Assembly: GCF_001293465.1 (NCBI RefSeq) | Contig: NZ_JSYZ01000019.1 | Span: 92,537-156,536, forward strand | DNA length: 64,000 nucleotides | Origin: Pseudomonas asplenii | GTDB taxonomy: Bacteria > Pseudomonadota > Gammaproteobacteria > Pseudomonadales > Pseudomonadaceae | Reading direction: 5' to 3' | Shown here: in pieces, positions 20,774 to 29,140 of the stretch | Numbering within the stretch: position 1 is the stretch's first letter | Layout of the letters: each line of letters begins with the position of its first letter | The notes under the pieces: generated by a model | The model's database searches: none | The model's input: the letters and a program-made list of their open reading frames with translations, nothing else | Told to the model about the DNA's origin: nothing | Translations under genes and position numbers: made by a program

Positions 20774-21691
20774 TCAGTCGCTTGGCAAGCCGTGGCTGGC
20801 CAGGTGCGTGGTCAGCCGCTCGTGCAGTTGTTCCAGGTGCGGCAGGCTCAGCTGGTGGCGTGCCGCCGCCGCGCAGGCATAACCCAGCAGGTAGCTGATT
20901 TCGGTACGCCGACTGTGGGCGACATCCTGGTACATGGAGGAGTAGTTCGCGGCCGTGGCCTGTATCACTCGCTGCACTTCAGCGTGCAGGTCCTCGGCGG
21001 CCGCTGGCTGGCCGCAGCACTCCAGCAGTTCCGTCAGTTCGGCGCAGAGGGTGGCCACTTCGCAATGATGCTCGAGCAGGCCACCGTTGCGGCAGCCGTA
21101 GAGCACCGTCAACGGGTTGATGGCGCAGTTCAGCGCCAGCTTGCGCCACAGCCGGGTCAGGATCCGGGTGTTCCATTCGTGGGGAATACCCGCCCGGGTC
21201 AGGTCTTCCAGCCACAGGGGCGGCTCGGGGTGGGCCGCATCGCCGAGCCAGGTGAAGCCATGGCCGGCGAACACCACCCGCCAGTCTTCCTCGCGAAACG
21301 CGCCTTCGGTGCTGGAGGCGAAGAGGCAACGGACGCCCGGAGCCAGCGCCGCCACCGCATCCTGGCTGCCGAGGCCGTTCTGCAGCAGGATCAGCTCGGC
21401 ATTGTCGCTCAGGCGCGGGAGCAGCCGGGCCACCGCGGCTGGCGCGTCATAGGCCTTGCAGGCGACCAGCAGGCGGGTAATCGGTTCGTTGGCGTCGCCG
21501 GTCTCGGCGGGAATGGCGAACGACTGTGCCTGGCCCTGTTCCACCAGGGTCAGGCCGCCACTGGCCTCGTAGGCTGCCAGACGGGCCGGGTCGCGCAGGA
21601 TCAGCCTGACCGGCAGCCCCGCCCGTGCCAGGCGTGCGGCCCACAGGCTGCCCAGGCTGCCGGCACCGAGGACATGCCAGGGGCTGCCCAT
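20774..21691 (-). CDS. panE: Ketopantoate reductase (PanE) family protein
   Basis: A 305-residue protein of the ApbA/PanE family, which reduces 2-ketopantoate to pantoate with NADPH for coenzyme A synthesis. The N-terminal Rossmann motif is VLGAGSLGSLWAARLARAG. An ACKAYD strand, QNGLGSQDAV, and the C-terminal KLALNCAINPLTVLYGC with the catalytic Lys follow. Its ATG overlaps the stop of the upstream REC-GGDEF gene by 1 nt. Pseudomonas often have several paralogues, so the substrate is less certain than the family. Confidence 0.87.
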   Translation of the reverse strand: MGSPWHVLGAGSLGSLWAARLARAGLPVRLILRDPARLAAYEASGGLTLVEQGQAQSFAIPAETGDANEPITRLLVACKAYDAPAAVARLLPRLSDNAELILLQNGLGSQDAVAALAPGVRCLFASSTEGAFREEDWRVVFAGHGFTWLGDAAHPEPPLWLEDLTRAGIPHEWNTRILTRLWRKLALNCAINPLTVLYGCRNGGLLEHHCEVATLCAELTELLECCGQPAAAEDLHAEVQRVIQATAANYSSMYQDVAHSRRTEISYLLGYACAAAARHQLSLPHLEQLHERLTTHLASHGLPSD

Positions 21692-22644
21692 CAGTCGCGG
21701 GCCGGCAGGCGCTTGGCGCTGACCACGCCGTCGGCATAGGACTGCGCCAGCAGTTGCGCGGCTTCATCGAACAGGGTCTGCTGGTCCAGGGGCAGGCACT
21801 TGCTGTCCAGGCCCACCAGGCTGATGCCGGCCTTCAGCTCGACCGGCCCCTCGTTGGTCATGAACGGCTTGAGATTCAGGCCGTCATACAGGCGCTTGAA
21901 GCTGCTCGGGGCGCAATCGCGCAGGTCGGGCGGCATGGTCATGAGCACGAAATGCTGGTCATCCAGGCGTGCCAGCACATCCAGCGGCCGCACCAGTTGC
22001 TGCAGGCGGCGGGCGATGCCTTGCAGCAGCTCGTCGTAGAAGTCGATGCCATACTCGCGCTGCAGCTCGCCCGCCTGCTGGACACCGATCAGCAGGTAAC
22101 AGATGGCACCGCCACGGGCCTGCACCTGGCGCAGGCTGTCGGTCAGCTTCTGGCGCAGGTAGCGGGAGTTGCCCAGGCCCGTCAGGGAGTCGACGAGGTT
22201 GCGCTGTTCGAGGCTGGCAATGTTCTGGCGCAGCAGGCGGTTTTCCTGGCGCAGGCGCTGCAGGGTGCTGCACTGGCGATCGGCAGCCAGTACGCGGGTC
22301 AACAACAGGCGCTCGATATCTTCCGGGGCGATCAGGTCGTCGATGTCGTTGGGCGAAGCATCATCGAGCAGAGCGAGCGGCGCTTGCGAACTGATCAGCA
22401 ACACATAGGTGTAGTGATCGTTCATCTCGTCGCGCTGCCTGACCTTTTCCGCCAGCTTCAGCCCGGACTCGCCGGCGCAGACCACCACGCTGGCGGCACG
22501 CTGGTCGATCTGTTCCAGGGCCAGGATCGCGTCGTTGGCCTGGCGTATGTCCTGATATCCCGCACGCTGGAGGCTGCTGCCAAAGGCGCTGCTCACCAGA
22601 TGATCATCACTCACCAGCAAAATGCTCAGGTCCGGGTTAGGCAT
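21691..22644 (-). CDS. Degenerate receiver-GGDEF protein
   Basis: A 317-residue protein built as a REC domain (about 1-120), a short coiled coil (125-150) and a GGDEF domain (about 150-310). Both key sites are lost. In REC the acidic pair D13-D14 remains but the acceptor strand reads VVVC around residue 56, with no Asp. In the second domain the lead-in SLTGLGNSRYL is intact but the GGDEF signature is DDQHF at residues 228-232. It is therefore unlikely to make c-di-GMP or to be phosphorylated, and is more likely a scaffold or binding protein. It overlaps panE by 1 nt and diverges from yajQ. Confidence 0.85.
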   Translation of the reverse strand: MPNPDLSILLVSDDHLVSSAFGSSLQRAGYQDIRQANDAILALEQIDQRAASVVVCAGESGLKLAEKVRQRDEMNDHYTYVLLISSQAPLALLDDASPNDIDDLIAPEDIERLLLTRVLAADRQCSTLQRLRQENRLLRQNIASLEQRNLVDSLTGLGNSRYLRQKLTDSLRQVQARGGAICYLLIGVQQAGELQREYGIDFYDELLQGIARRLQQLVRPLDVLARLDDQHFVLMTMPPDLRDCAPSSFKRLYDGLNLKPFMTNEGPVELKAGISLVGLDSKCLPLDQQTLFDEAAQLLAQSYADGVVSAKRLPARD

Positions 22645-22682
22645 GGGGGGCTCTTAAGTGAATGAGTGGGAGGAAGAACCGT

Positions 22683-22688
22683 TATAAT
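22683..22688 (+). promoter_or_regulatory. -10 element upstream of yajQ
   Basis: A perfect TATAAT 78 bp before the yajQ ATG. The expected -35 position is poor (GAATGA), so an activator or extended -10 contact may be needed. Confidence 0.4.
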
Positions 22689-22765
22689 GCTGGCGGATTT
22701 TAACCGTCAAACCCGGCGCGCTCCATCGGTATCGGGCGCGCCAAGATTAAATTTGGAGAAATCGC

Positions 22766-23251
22766 ATGCCGTCGTTCGACGTGGTATCCGAACTGGACAA
22801 ACACGAAGTCACCAACGCCGTCGAGAACGCCGTCAAGGAGCTGGACCGTCGTTATGACCTCAAGGGCAAGGGCTCCTTCGAGTTCAAGGACAAGGAACAG
22901 ACCGTCAGCATGACGGCCGAGGCCGAGTTCCAGCTGGAGGCGATGCTGGAGATCCTGCGCATGGCCCTGGTCAAGCGCAAGATCGATGTGAAATGCCTGG
23001 AGGTCAAGGATGCCTACGCTTCCGGCAAGGTGATGAAGCAGGAAGCGACCTTCAAGGAAGGCATCGACAAGGAGATGGCGAAGAAGATCGTCGCGCACAT
23101 CAAGGATTCCAAGCTGAAGGTGCAGGCGGCCATCCAGGGTGAGCAGGTCCGCGTCACCGGCAAGAAGCGTGACGACCTGCAGGAAGCCATTGCTAACCTG
23201 CGGGCCAAGGAATTCGACCTGCCGCTGCAATTCAACAACTTCCGCGACTGA
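22766..23251 (+). CDS. yajQ: YajQ family nucleotide-binding protein
   Basis: A 161-residue YajQ (DUF520) protein with the conserved PSFDVVSELDKHEVTNAV start and the LPLQFNNFRD end. YajQ proteins bind nucleotides or tRNA, and homologues in Xanthomonas and Pseudomonas are reported to bind c-di-GMP and act as effectors. A GGAGAAATCGC ribosome site precedes the ATG. It diverges from the degenerate GGDEF gene, which makes a c-di-GMP link possible but unproven. Confidence 0.93.
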   Translation: MPSFDVVSELDKHEVTNAVENAVKELDRRYDLKGKGSFEFKDKEQTVSMTAEAEFQLEAMLEILRMALVKRKIDVKCLEVKDAYASGKVMKQEATFKEGIDKEMAKKIVAHIKDSKLKVQAAIQGEQVRVTGKKRDDLQEAIANLRAKEFDLPLQFNNFRD

Positions 23252-23374
23252 TACGGTCCGCCAGGGAACCTCTGGAAGTTATCGGCGTCGGAGGGCCCAG
23301 GCGCGGCAGAAACGGTTGAGCCCGTGGGGTATCGGTCGTTTCACCGGGCAATCGCACGATAACAGGAGAGAACA

Positions 23375-24217
23375 ATGGATCTGAACGCGGAAATGGATCA
23401 TCTCATCAAGGCCTCCCAGGCCTGGATACCGATGATCATGGAGTACGGCAGCCGGGTGCTGCTGGCGATCGTCACCCTGGCCGTGGGCTGGTGGCTGATC
23501 AACAAGCTGACCGCCAAACTGGGCAAGCTGCTGGCCTTGCGCAATGCGGATCTGGCGTTGCAGGGCTTCATCAGCAGTCTCTCGAACATCGCCCTCAAGG
23601 TCATGCTCAGTATCAGTGTGGCGTCGATGATCGGCGTGGCGACCACGTCGTTCGTGGCCGCGATCGGTGCCGCGGGCCTGGCCATCGGCCTGGCGTTGCA
23701 GGGCAGCCTGGCGAACTTCGCCGGCGGGGTGCTGATCCTGATGTTCCGGCCGTTCCGCATCGGTGACACGATCACCGCGCAAGGCATTACCGGTACCGTC
23801 GACAACATCCAGATCTTCCACACCATCCTGCGCACCGGCGACAACCAGACGGTGATCATGCCCAACGGCAACCTGTCGAACGGCATCATCACCAACATCA
23901 ACCGCCAGGCCACGCGCAAGGTGGTGTTCGATGTGGGCGTGGATTACGAAGCCGATCTGCAGAAGGCCCGCGAAGTGTTGCTGGAGCTGGCCAAGGACGA
24001 GCGCGTACTCGCCGACCCGGCGCCGGCGGCGGTGGTCTCGGCGTTGGGCGACAGTTCTATCACCGTTTCCCTGCGGGTGTGGACGAAGACCTCCGATTAC
24101 TGGGACCTGATGTTCAAGTTCAATGAGCATGCACGGGATCGCCTCAAGGAAGCCGGAATCGATATTCCGTTTCCACAGCGGGTCATTCGGGTGATGCAGG
24201 AAACGCCGGTTAAATAA
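23375..24217 (+). CDS. mscS: Small-conductance mechanosensitive channel (MscS family)
   Basis: A 280-residue inner-membrane channel that opens under hypo-osmotic tension. The three helices are visible at about residues 25-50, 60-85 and 88-120. The pore helix holds the Gly/Ala pattern AAIGAAGLAIGLALQGSLAN, followed by the beta-domain FRPFRIGDTI. Length and layout match E. coli MscS (286). ACAGGAG stands before the ATG, and a strong terminator follows 37 bp after the stop. Confidence 0.93.
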   Translation: MDLNAEMDHLIKASQAWIPMIMEYGSRVLLAIVTLAVGWWLINKLTAKLGKLLALRNADLALQGFISSLSNIALKVMLSISVASMIGVATTSFVAAIGAAGLAIGLALQGSLANFAGGVLILMFRPFRIGDTITAQGITGTVDNIQIFHTILRTGDNQTVIMPNGNLSNGIITNINRQATRKVVFDVGVDYEADLQKAREVLLELAKDERVLADPAPAAVVSALGDSSITVSLRVWTKTSDYWDLMFKFNEHARDRLKEAGIDIPFPQRVIRVMQETPVK

Positions 24218-24254
24218 GCTGGCCCATATCTGTGCGAGCAGTCCGGTACCAATG

Positions 24255-24283
24255 AAAGGGACCCCCAGGAGGGTCCCTTTTTA
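24255..24283 (+). terminator. Intrinsic terminator after mscS
   Basis: Stem AAAGGGACCC (24255-24264) with GGGTCCCTTT (24271-24280), 6-nt loop, T-run. Confidence 0.9.
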
Positions 24284-24437
24284 TTGTTAGCATTTTAATG
24301 AAGGCTTCGGGTGGTGTAGTTCCGGCTGGCGCCGAGTGGTATGGGGGAAGACAAGTACCGGAAACAGCTTTGTATTCAATGCGTTGTTTTTGTTAGCTGG
24401 CTATTCAGTAGTTAGCGATGGTTTTCTTTTCCACAGG

Positions 24438-24470
24438 CAATAAAAAGGCCCATCACAAGGATGGGCCTTT
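24438..24470 (-). terminator. Intrinsic terminator of oprD
   Basis: Read on the minus strand: stem AAAGGCCCATC with GATGGGCCTTT (24444-24470) and a 5-nt loop, then a T-run formed by the A-tract at 24442-24446. Confidence 0.88.
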
Positions 24471-24490
24471 CTTCAAGCGAGTATCGCTGA

Positions 24491-25861
24491 TTACTTCTTG
24501 GCGATAGCCATCAGGTCGAGTGGGTACTCGGTGATCAGGCGGAACTCGTTGATGTTGCCTTCGCCTTCGTCGGCGTTGGCACGGTGCCAGGCTTGACGAG
24601 CGCGGAAGGACAGGTCTTTCAGAGGACCAGACTGGACCACGTATTTGGCTTCCAGGTTGGTTTCGTGGTGACGGCCATCGCTGCCGTACAGAGGGTTGCC
24701 GTCGTTGTCGCGGTACCGGCTGTTGGCGGCGAGATGGGTGCCATCAATGCCTTCGCCATGGACATAACGAGCCATGAAGCTCAGGCCTGGGACGCCGTAT
24801 TCAGCCATCTTGATGTCATAGCGCAGCTGTACCGAACGCTCGCCTGGGGCGTTGAAGTCGGAGTACTGGATGGAGTTGGCCAGGAAGATCGAGTCGCCAC
24901 CACGGTTGTTGTTACCCACACCGATGTAGTCGAACGGGGTATCGCCGTGAACCTTCTGGTATGCCAGGGTGATGGTGTGGGCCTTCAGGAACGAGTAGGC
25001 GGTTGCGAACGAGTAGGCGGTGTTGCTGATATCGCCAGCCAGGCTCTTGCCGGTATCGGTGGTGCGATACAGGTTGAAGTCGAAGTTCAGTGACTGGTCG
25101 GAAGCCAGGCCCAGAGTGTAGTTCACGTTGGCATAGTACTGGTTCCAGATGTCCTCGAGCTTGGCACCATACAGCGAAGCGGTCAGGTCTGGAGTGATTG
25201 CGTATTTGCCGCCAGCGTAGTCGATGCTCTTGGCTGCAACACCGGCATAGGTTGCGAACAGGTTGCCGTTGTGGCGAGTCTGGTCCTGGCTGCTGCCACC
25301 GGTGAAGTGGCCGGCTTCCAGATCCAGGTCTTTGACTTCACTGCTCTGCAGTTGCAGGCCGCTGGCGGTCTGTTGGAACAGACGGGAACCGCCGACTGCA
25401 AATACGGGGGCGGTGCTCGGCTGGAAGTCACCGACTTTCAGTTCGGTCTTGGAGACGCGGAACTTGATCGCCGCACCAGCTTTCCCGAAGCTGTTGTTGT
25501 TGTCGCGAACGCCATTGGCATCAGCGACGCTGCGGCTGATGTTGCCCGAGCCGGATTCTTTGTCCTGGCCGCTGAGCAGGAAGCCTGCGTCGCCATAGCC
25601 TTCAACTGCCACACCAACGGTGCCTTGGGTGTAACCCGAGCTGAACTTGCCCAGGAAGCCCTGGGTCCAGTCTTCCTGGTCCTTGGCGGTGTTTTTGCGG
25701 TCACGGTTGAAGTAGTAGTTCTTCAGAACCACACCTGCCGAAGCGCCTTCAACGAAACCCTTGGCATCGGCCTGGTCGGTCACGAAAGGTTCAGCCATTG
25801 CCAATTGAGTGCCTGCTGCCGAAACGGCCAGGGCGATCATGCTCCACTTCATCACGCGCAT
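24491..25861 (-). CDS. oprD: OprD-family outer-membrane porin
   Basis: A 456-residue substrate-specific porin. The signal peptide MRVMKWSMIALAVSAAGTQL ends in AMA before EPFVTDQADAKGF. Family signatures include NYYFNRD, WTQGFLGKFSSGYTQGTVGV, PTAP-like APVFAVGGSRLFQQT, and the C-terminal FRARQAWHRANADEGEGNINEF. It occupies the place of P. aeruginosa oprD (basic amino acid and carbapenem uptake) in the local gene order, but fluorescens-group genomes carry many OprD paralogues, so substrate is not certain. A terminator follows. Upstream lies nearly 1 kb without a gene. Confidence 0.88.
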   Translation of the reverse strand: MRVMKWSMIALAVSAAGTQLAMAEPFVTDQADAKGFVEGASAGVVLKNYYFNRDRKNTAKDQEDWTQGFLGKFSSGYTQGTVGVAVEGYGDAGFLLSGQDKESGSGNISRSVADANGVRDNNNSFGKAGAAIKFRVSKTELKVGDFQPSTAPVFAVGGSRLFQQTASGLQLQSSEVKDLDLEAGHFTGGSSQDQTRHNGNLFATYAGVAAKSIDYAGGKYAITPDLTASLYGAKLEDIWNQYYANVNYTLGLASDQSLNFDFNLYRTTDTGKSLAGDISNTAYSFATAYSFLKAHTITLAYQKVHGDTPFDYIGVGNNNRGGDSIFLANSIQYSDFNAPGERSVQLRYDIKMAEYGVPGLSFMARYVHGEGIDGTHLAANSRYRDNDGNPLYGSDGRHHETNLEAKYVVQSGPLKDLSFRARQAWHRANADEGEGNINEFRLITEYPLDLMAIAKK

Positions 25862-26809
25862 CGTGATTTGCTCCTTTGGTTTTTAGGAAGAGTACTGCCG
25901 TCCCACCTGTATTTTTATCTGGGCGGCTCTTTCTTTTTGTGTCGGCGCAAACTTATATCACGCTGACAAACTTGGCGATACTTGCTCACCTATCCTTGCG
26001 GCTTCTTTACGAGCGTGTCGCAAAAAGCTCGCTCCATGTCGCAAATACACAGCCTTTTATTGGCTGTGCAACTCAGCGCAGTTTTCGGACCCATGAGCAT
26101 AGATAAGAAATACATATGTTCAAGCTCCGAACTGTCGCTGGTTGCACTGTACTGCTTTGTTACCGTGTCGCGGAGCTTCAGCGTCCGATCAGGCCCTCTG
26201 TGGCGACTGTGTCGTAACTCAATGCAACAAGCATGCACAAAGTCGAAAAATCGCCAGAAAATATTTCCATGACTGCCTGGTCACGCTGAAACCCTTATGA
26301 AACCTGGGGGCAGCACCGTGGCTCGTGGTGCTTGACGTATTACTTTCCCTTGTGCTGCTAATCCATTGATTACCTGTAAAAAGCCAAAAACGTTACCGGT
26401 TCACACCGTCTGCGGGGTAACCGGTGGGCAAAAGGTGCACCAAGAATAGTCGCTCTGTGTGCTTTTGGTGCAGAGCTGCCTGTAGGCTGTTGCCGATCGT
26501 ACAGTCACCGTTTTCCTGTGAAAGGCTGTGCCAAGGATGGCATGGCGGATCAGGAAAGGTTTTCAGGAAAAGATGACGCTTTGATTATGCCGCAGCATTT
26601 TTTTGCTGCCGGCCGAGAACGGTGCAGACCGGTTCCGTAATGGTGCGTGAGGGTCGGGGCCCGTTCGTGGGCCGGATCATTCGCCGCTATCGGCAGCCGT
26701 ACGGTGAACTGGCGGGCGAACGCGGGTATCCTGAGCGTCTTGCCTGCGGGGCGGTCGTCGTCGGACTGCCGGCCCGGTCAGGCCAATCAGTCAAGCAGGA
26801 GTGTTTACG
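25862..26809. other. Long non-coding region upstream of oprD and the HIT gene
   Basis: 948 bp without a convincing gene; short open frames here lack ribosome sites and coding bias. It must hold both divergent promoters. Two dyads stand out: AGCACC (26312-26317) with GGTGCT (26327-26332), and TGCACCAA (26436-26443) with TTGGTGCA (26465-26472). Two ACCGGT palindromes lie near 26395 and 26420. These could be operators or the ends of a small RNA; no sequence family is recognised. Confidence 0.5.
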
Positions 26810-27241
26810 GTGTTCGTTCTCGATTCGCGTCTTCAACAAGACACCTTGCCGATGGGCGACTTTCCGTTGTGTCGCCTGCTGTTATCCAACGATTCGAACT
26901 ACCCCTGGTTCATTCTGGTGCCGCGGCGTGCGGACATCAGCGAGGTGTTCGAGCTGGACGCAGCGGACCAGGCGCAGTTGTGGCATGAAACCGCCGCGCT
27001 GGCCCAGGCTCTCAAGCAGGCCTTCAAGGCGGACAAGATGAATGTCGCGGCCCTGGGCAACGTGGTCAGCCAGTTGCACATGCATGTCATCGTTCGTCAT
27101 CGGGGCGATGCGGCCTGGCCTGCGCCAGTCTGGGGCAAGCACCCGGCCAGGCCCTATGCCGAGGCGGAGGTTGCCGCGATCCGCGAGCGGCTGGGTTCGG
27201 TACTGGCCGACGGCTTTTCCTTTGTGCAGGCGCACTCATGA
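26810..27241 (+). CDS. HIT domain protein
   Basis: A 143-residue histidine-triad protein, probably a nucleotide hydrolase or transferase. The triad motif appears as QLHMHVIVRHRGD, with upstream PWFILVPRR and MNVAALGN. I chose the GTG at 26810 because AGGAG at 26797-26801 stands 8 nt before it; a GTG at 26801 would overlap that site. It overlaps slyX by 4 nt, so the two are translated together. Confidence 0.88.
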   Translation: MFVLDSRLQQDTLPMGDFPLCRLLLSNDSNYPWFILVPRRADISEVFELDAADQAQLWHETAALAQALKQAFKADKMNVAALGNVVSQLHMHVIVRHRGDAAWPAPVWGKHPARPYAEAEVAAIRERLGSVLADGFSFVQAHS

Positions 27242-27444
27242 ACCTGGAAGAACGTGTTACCGAGCTGGAAACCCGTCTGGCGTTCCAGGATGACACCATC
27301 CAGGCGCTCAACGATGTGCTGGTGGGGCAGCAGCGGGAAGTGGAGCGTCTGCAATTGCAGATGGCCGCCCTGATCAAGCGTCATGAGGAAATGCTGGGGC
27401 AATTCGGCATTGCCGAGGATGAGGCGCCACCGCCCCATTACTGA
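27238..27444 (+). CDS. slyX: SlyX family protein
   Basis: A 68-residue, almost wholly coiled-coil protein (LEERVTELETRLAFQDDTIQ onward) ending in APPPHY, the usual SlyX tail. Function is unknown despite wide conservation. It overlaps the HIT gene by 4 nt and is followed by a terminator. Confidence 0.9.
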   Translation: MNLEERVTELETRLAFQDDTIQALNDVLVGQQREVERLQLQMAALIKRHEEMLGQFGIAEDEAPPPHY

Positions 27445-27472
27445 AGCTGGCCAGACCGGGTTGGCAGGCATG

Positions 27473-27512
27473 AAAAAACCGCGAGCCGTCTGACGGCATC
27501 GCGGTTTTTTTT
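27473..27512. terminator. Bidirectional terminator between slyX and the cold-shock membrane gene
   Basis: AAAAAACCGCGA (27473-27484) pairs with TCGCGGTTTTTT (27499-27510), with an inner GCCGT/ACGGC stem and T/A tracts on both sides. It serves the two convergent genes. Confidence 0.9.
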
Positions 27513-27527
27513 CGAGCGGGAAAAGAC

Positions 27528-28133
27528 TCAGCGACGCGGCGATGCCGCCACCACGTCTTCGGCCTGCAGGCCCTTGTCCCGGTTCATCACCGAGAACTCC
27601 ACGCGCTGGCCTTCGACCAGAACGCGGTGGCCTTCGCCCCGAATGGCGCGAAAGTGCACGAAAATATCATCGCCGGAGTCCCGCGAGATAAAGCCGAAGC
27701 CCTTGGAGGTGTTGAACCACTTCACAGTGCCGGTATCGCGGTTGCTCATGTCGTAGTTGTGCGAAGCGGTCGATGGCGAGGACTTCTTGTAGAAACTGAC
27801 CGCCAGATGCAGCAGTACGGCAATCACCGCGGCTGCCAGACTCAGCAGTACGGCAGGCTGGCCGGCGATCATCGGCAGGGGGGCGAGCAGTACCAGGATC
27901 TGCAGCACGACCGCGAGGATCAGCAGGGCGCTGACCAGGTTTTGCAGTTGATGACGAGGACCCTTGTTCCAGTAGGGAATCACTGGTGCGAGGATCAGGT
28001 TGAGCAAGCCGAAGAATGCCAGGTACAGCGCATCGGGTTGTTGCAGGTAGGGCAGGGCTTCGGATCGCAGGCTGGGTATAAAGGAAAGCAGCAGGGCGAC
28101 GGCGCCCGTTAGCAGGTGGACGATTTTCAACAT
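27528..28133 (-). CDS. Membrane protein with C-terminal cold-shock domain
   Basis: A 201-residue protein in two halves. Residues 1-115 carry four hydrophobic helices. Residues about 130-201 are a cold-shock domain: GTVKWFNTSKGFGFISRDSG with RNP1 KGFGFI, then RNP2 DIFVHF, and the FSVMNRDKGLQAEDV end. The domain should bind single-stranded RNA or DNA on the cytoplasmic face of the membrane. I recall the arrangement from other Pseudomonas (the PA0961 position). It converges on slyX. Confidence 0.88.
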   Translation of the reverse strand: MLKIVHLLTGAVALLLSFIPSLRSEALPYLQQPDALYLAFFGLLNLILAPVIPYWNKGPRHQLQNLVSALLILAVVLQILVLLAPLPMIAGQPAVLLSLAAAVIAVLLHLAVSFYKKSSPSTASHNYDMSNRDTGTVKWFNTSKGFGFISRDSGDDIFVHFRAIRGEGHRVLVEGQRVEFSVMNRDKGLQAEDVVAASPRR

Positions 28134-28387
28134 TTGATTGACTCACTCAAGATTGATAACACGGAAGAGCTGGCAGCCCACGGTTCGCTTCTGACAAAAA
28201 AAGGTGAGGCGTTGGGCACGTGTTCTACCAGCCTATGCGTCGTGCCAAGGTGCGGCATGACGACACGCTATCTATTTAACAGCAAAGCCCGGGCCTTCTC
28301 AAATCAACGGCTTGAGCGGTCCTGAGGGGCTCTGGGGCGCAGTTCCCCGGTGCTGCACGGGCCGGCGAGTCTTGCTAGAGTGGTCCT

Positions 28388-28402
28388 ACACCTTCAAGGT
28401 GT
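28388..28402. promoter_or_regulatory. 15-bp palindrome in the dps leader
   Basis: ACACCTTCAAGGTGT, a perfect odd-centred palindrome 28 bp before the dps ATG. Its 13-bp core CACCTTCAAGGTG recurs at 42706-42718 in the cdiA leader. It may be an operator or a hairpin in the mRNA. Confidence 0.5.
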
Positions 28403-28429
28403 GACTTCAATCACGTCAAGGGGATGCAT

Positions 28430-28900
28430 ATGGCTATTGATATCGGTATCAGCGAAGCAGACCGCAAGTCCATCGTCGAAGGGCTCTCCCGTCTGCTGTC
28501 GGATACCTATGTGCTCTATCTGAAGACCCACAACTTCCACTGGAACGTCAGCGGCCCGATGTTTCGGACCCTGCACTTGATGTTTGAAGAGCAATACAAC
28601 GAGCTGGCGCTGGCCGTGGACCTGATTGCCGAGCGGATCCGGGCGCTCGGCTTCCCGGCTCCGGGTACCTATTCGACCTATGCCCGCCTGTCTTCGATCA
28701 AGGAGGAGGAAGGGGTGCCGAGCGCCGAGGAGATGATCCGGCAGCTGGTGCAGGGGCAGGAGGCGGTGACTCGTACCGCGCGTGGCATTTTCCCGTTGCT
28801 GGACAAGGTCAGCGATGAGCCGACCGCCGACCTGCTGACCCAGCGCATGCAGGTGCATGAGAAGACCGCCTGGATGCTGCGGGCCCTGTTGGAAGACTGA
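28430..28900 (+). CDS. dps: Dps-family DNA-protection ferritin
   Basis: A 156-residue Dps-like mini-ferritin that stores iron and protects DNA from peroxide. The ferroxidase-centre region reads LKTHNFHWNVSGPMFRTLHL, then EEQYNELALAVDLIAERIRA. The C-terminus HEKTAWMLRALLED matches P. aeruginosa PA0962, which has the same neighbours. The ATG at 28430 is chosen over the in-frame ATG at 28424 because AAGGGG stands at the right distance. Confidence 0.93.
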   Translation: MAIDIGISEADRKSIVEGLSRLLSDTYVLYLKTHNFHWNVSGPMFRTLHLMFEEQYNELALAVDLIAERIRALGFPAPGTYSTYARLSSIKEEEGVPSAEEMIRQLVQGQEAVTRTARGIFPLLDKVSDEPTADLLTQRMQVHEKTAWMLRALLED

Positions 28901-29140
28901 TACGTGGCGCACGGGTGAGCCGCCGGCTCATTCGTGCGGGCCCCGCGAAACATGCCCATGGGTCAGGGCGGCAGCCATTCTTGCGGTACGGCGCCGACGT
29001 TCCTCGTTTTCTGGTCGCTTCATCCTACGCAGGCCATGGTTCGGTCTGCTGGATAAGGAATTTTGCCTAATGTTTCATGTAGGTGAGATTTTCCAAGAGC
29101 GCCCTTATTCAAGGGCGTGCAGCGACGGAGTGCGAGGAAG

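Noticed and set aside
26312..26332. NtrC-type binding site (GCACC/GGTGC)
   Set aside because: The half-sites are 9 nt apart in the first dyad and 21 in the second, not the about 5 nt spacing of NtrC sites.
26622..27041. 139-residue open frame across the HIT start
   Set aside because: Reads an alternative frame of the HIT gene and its leader.
28116..28325. 69-residue open frame upstream of dps
   Set aside because: Overlaps the start of the cold-shock membrane gene on the other strand, has no ribosome site and no family match.
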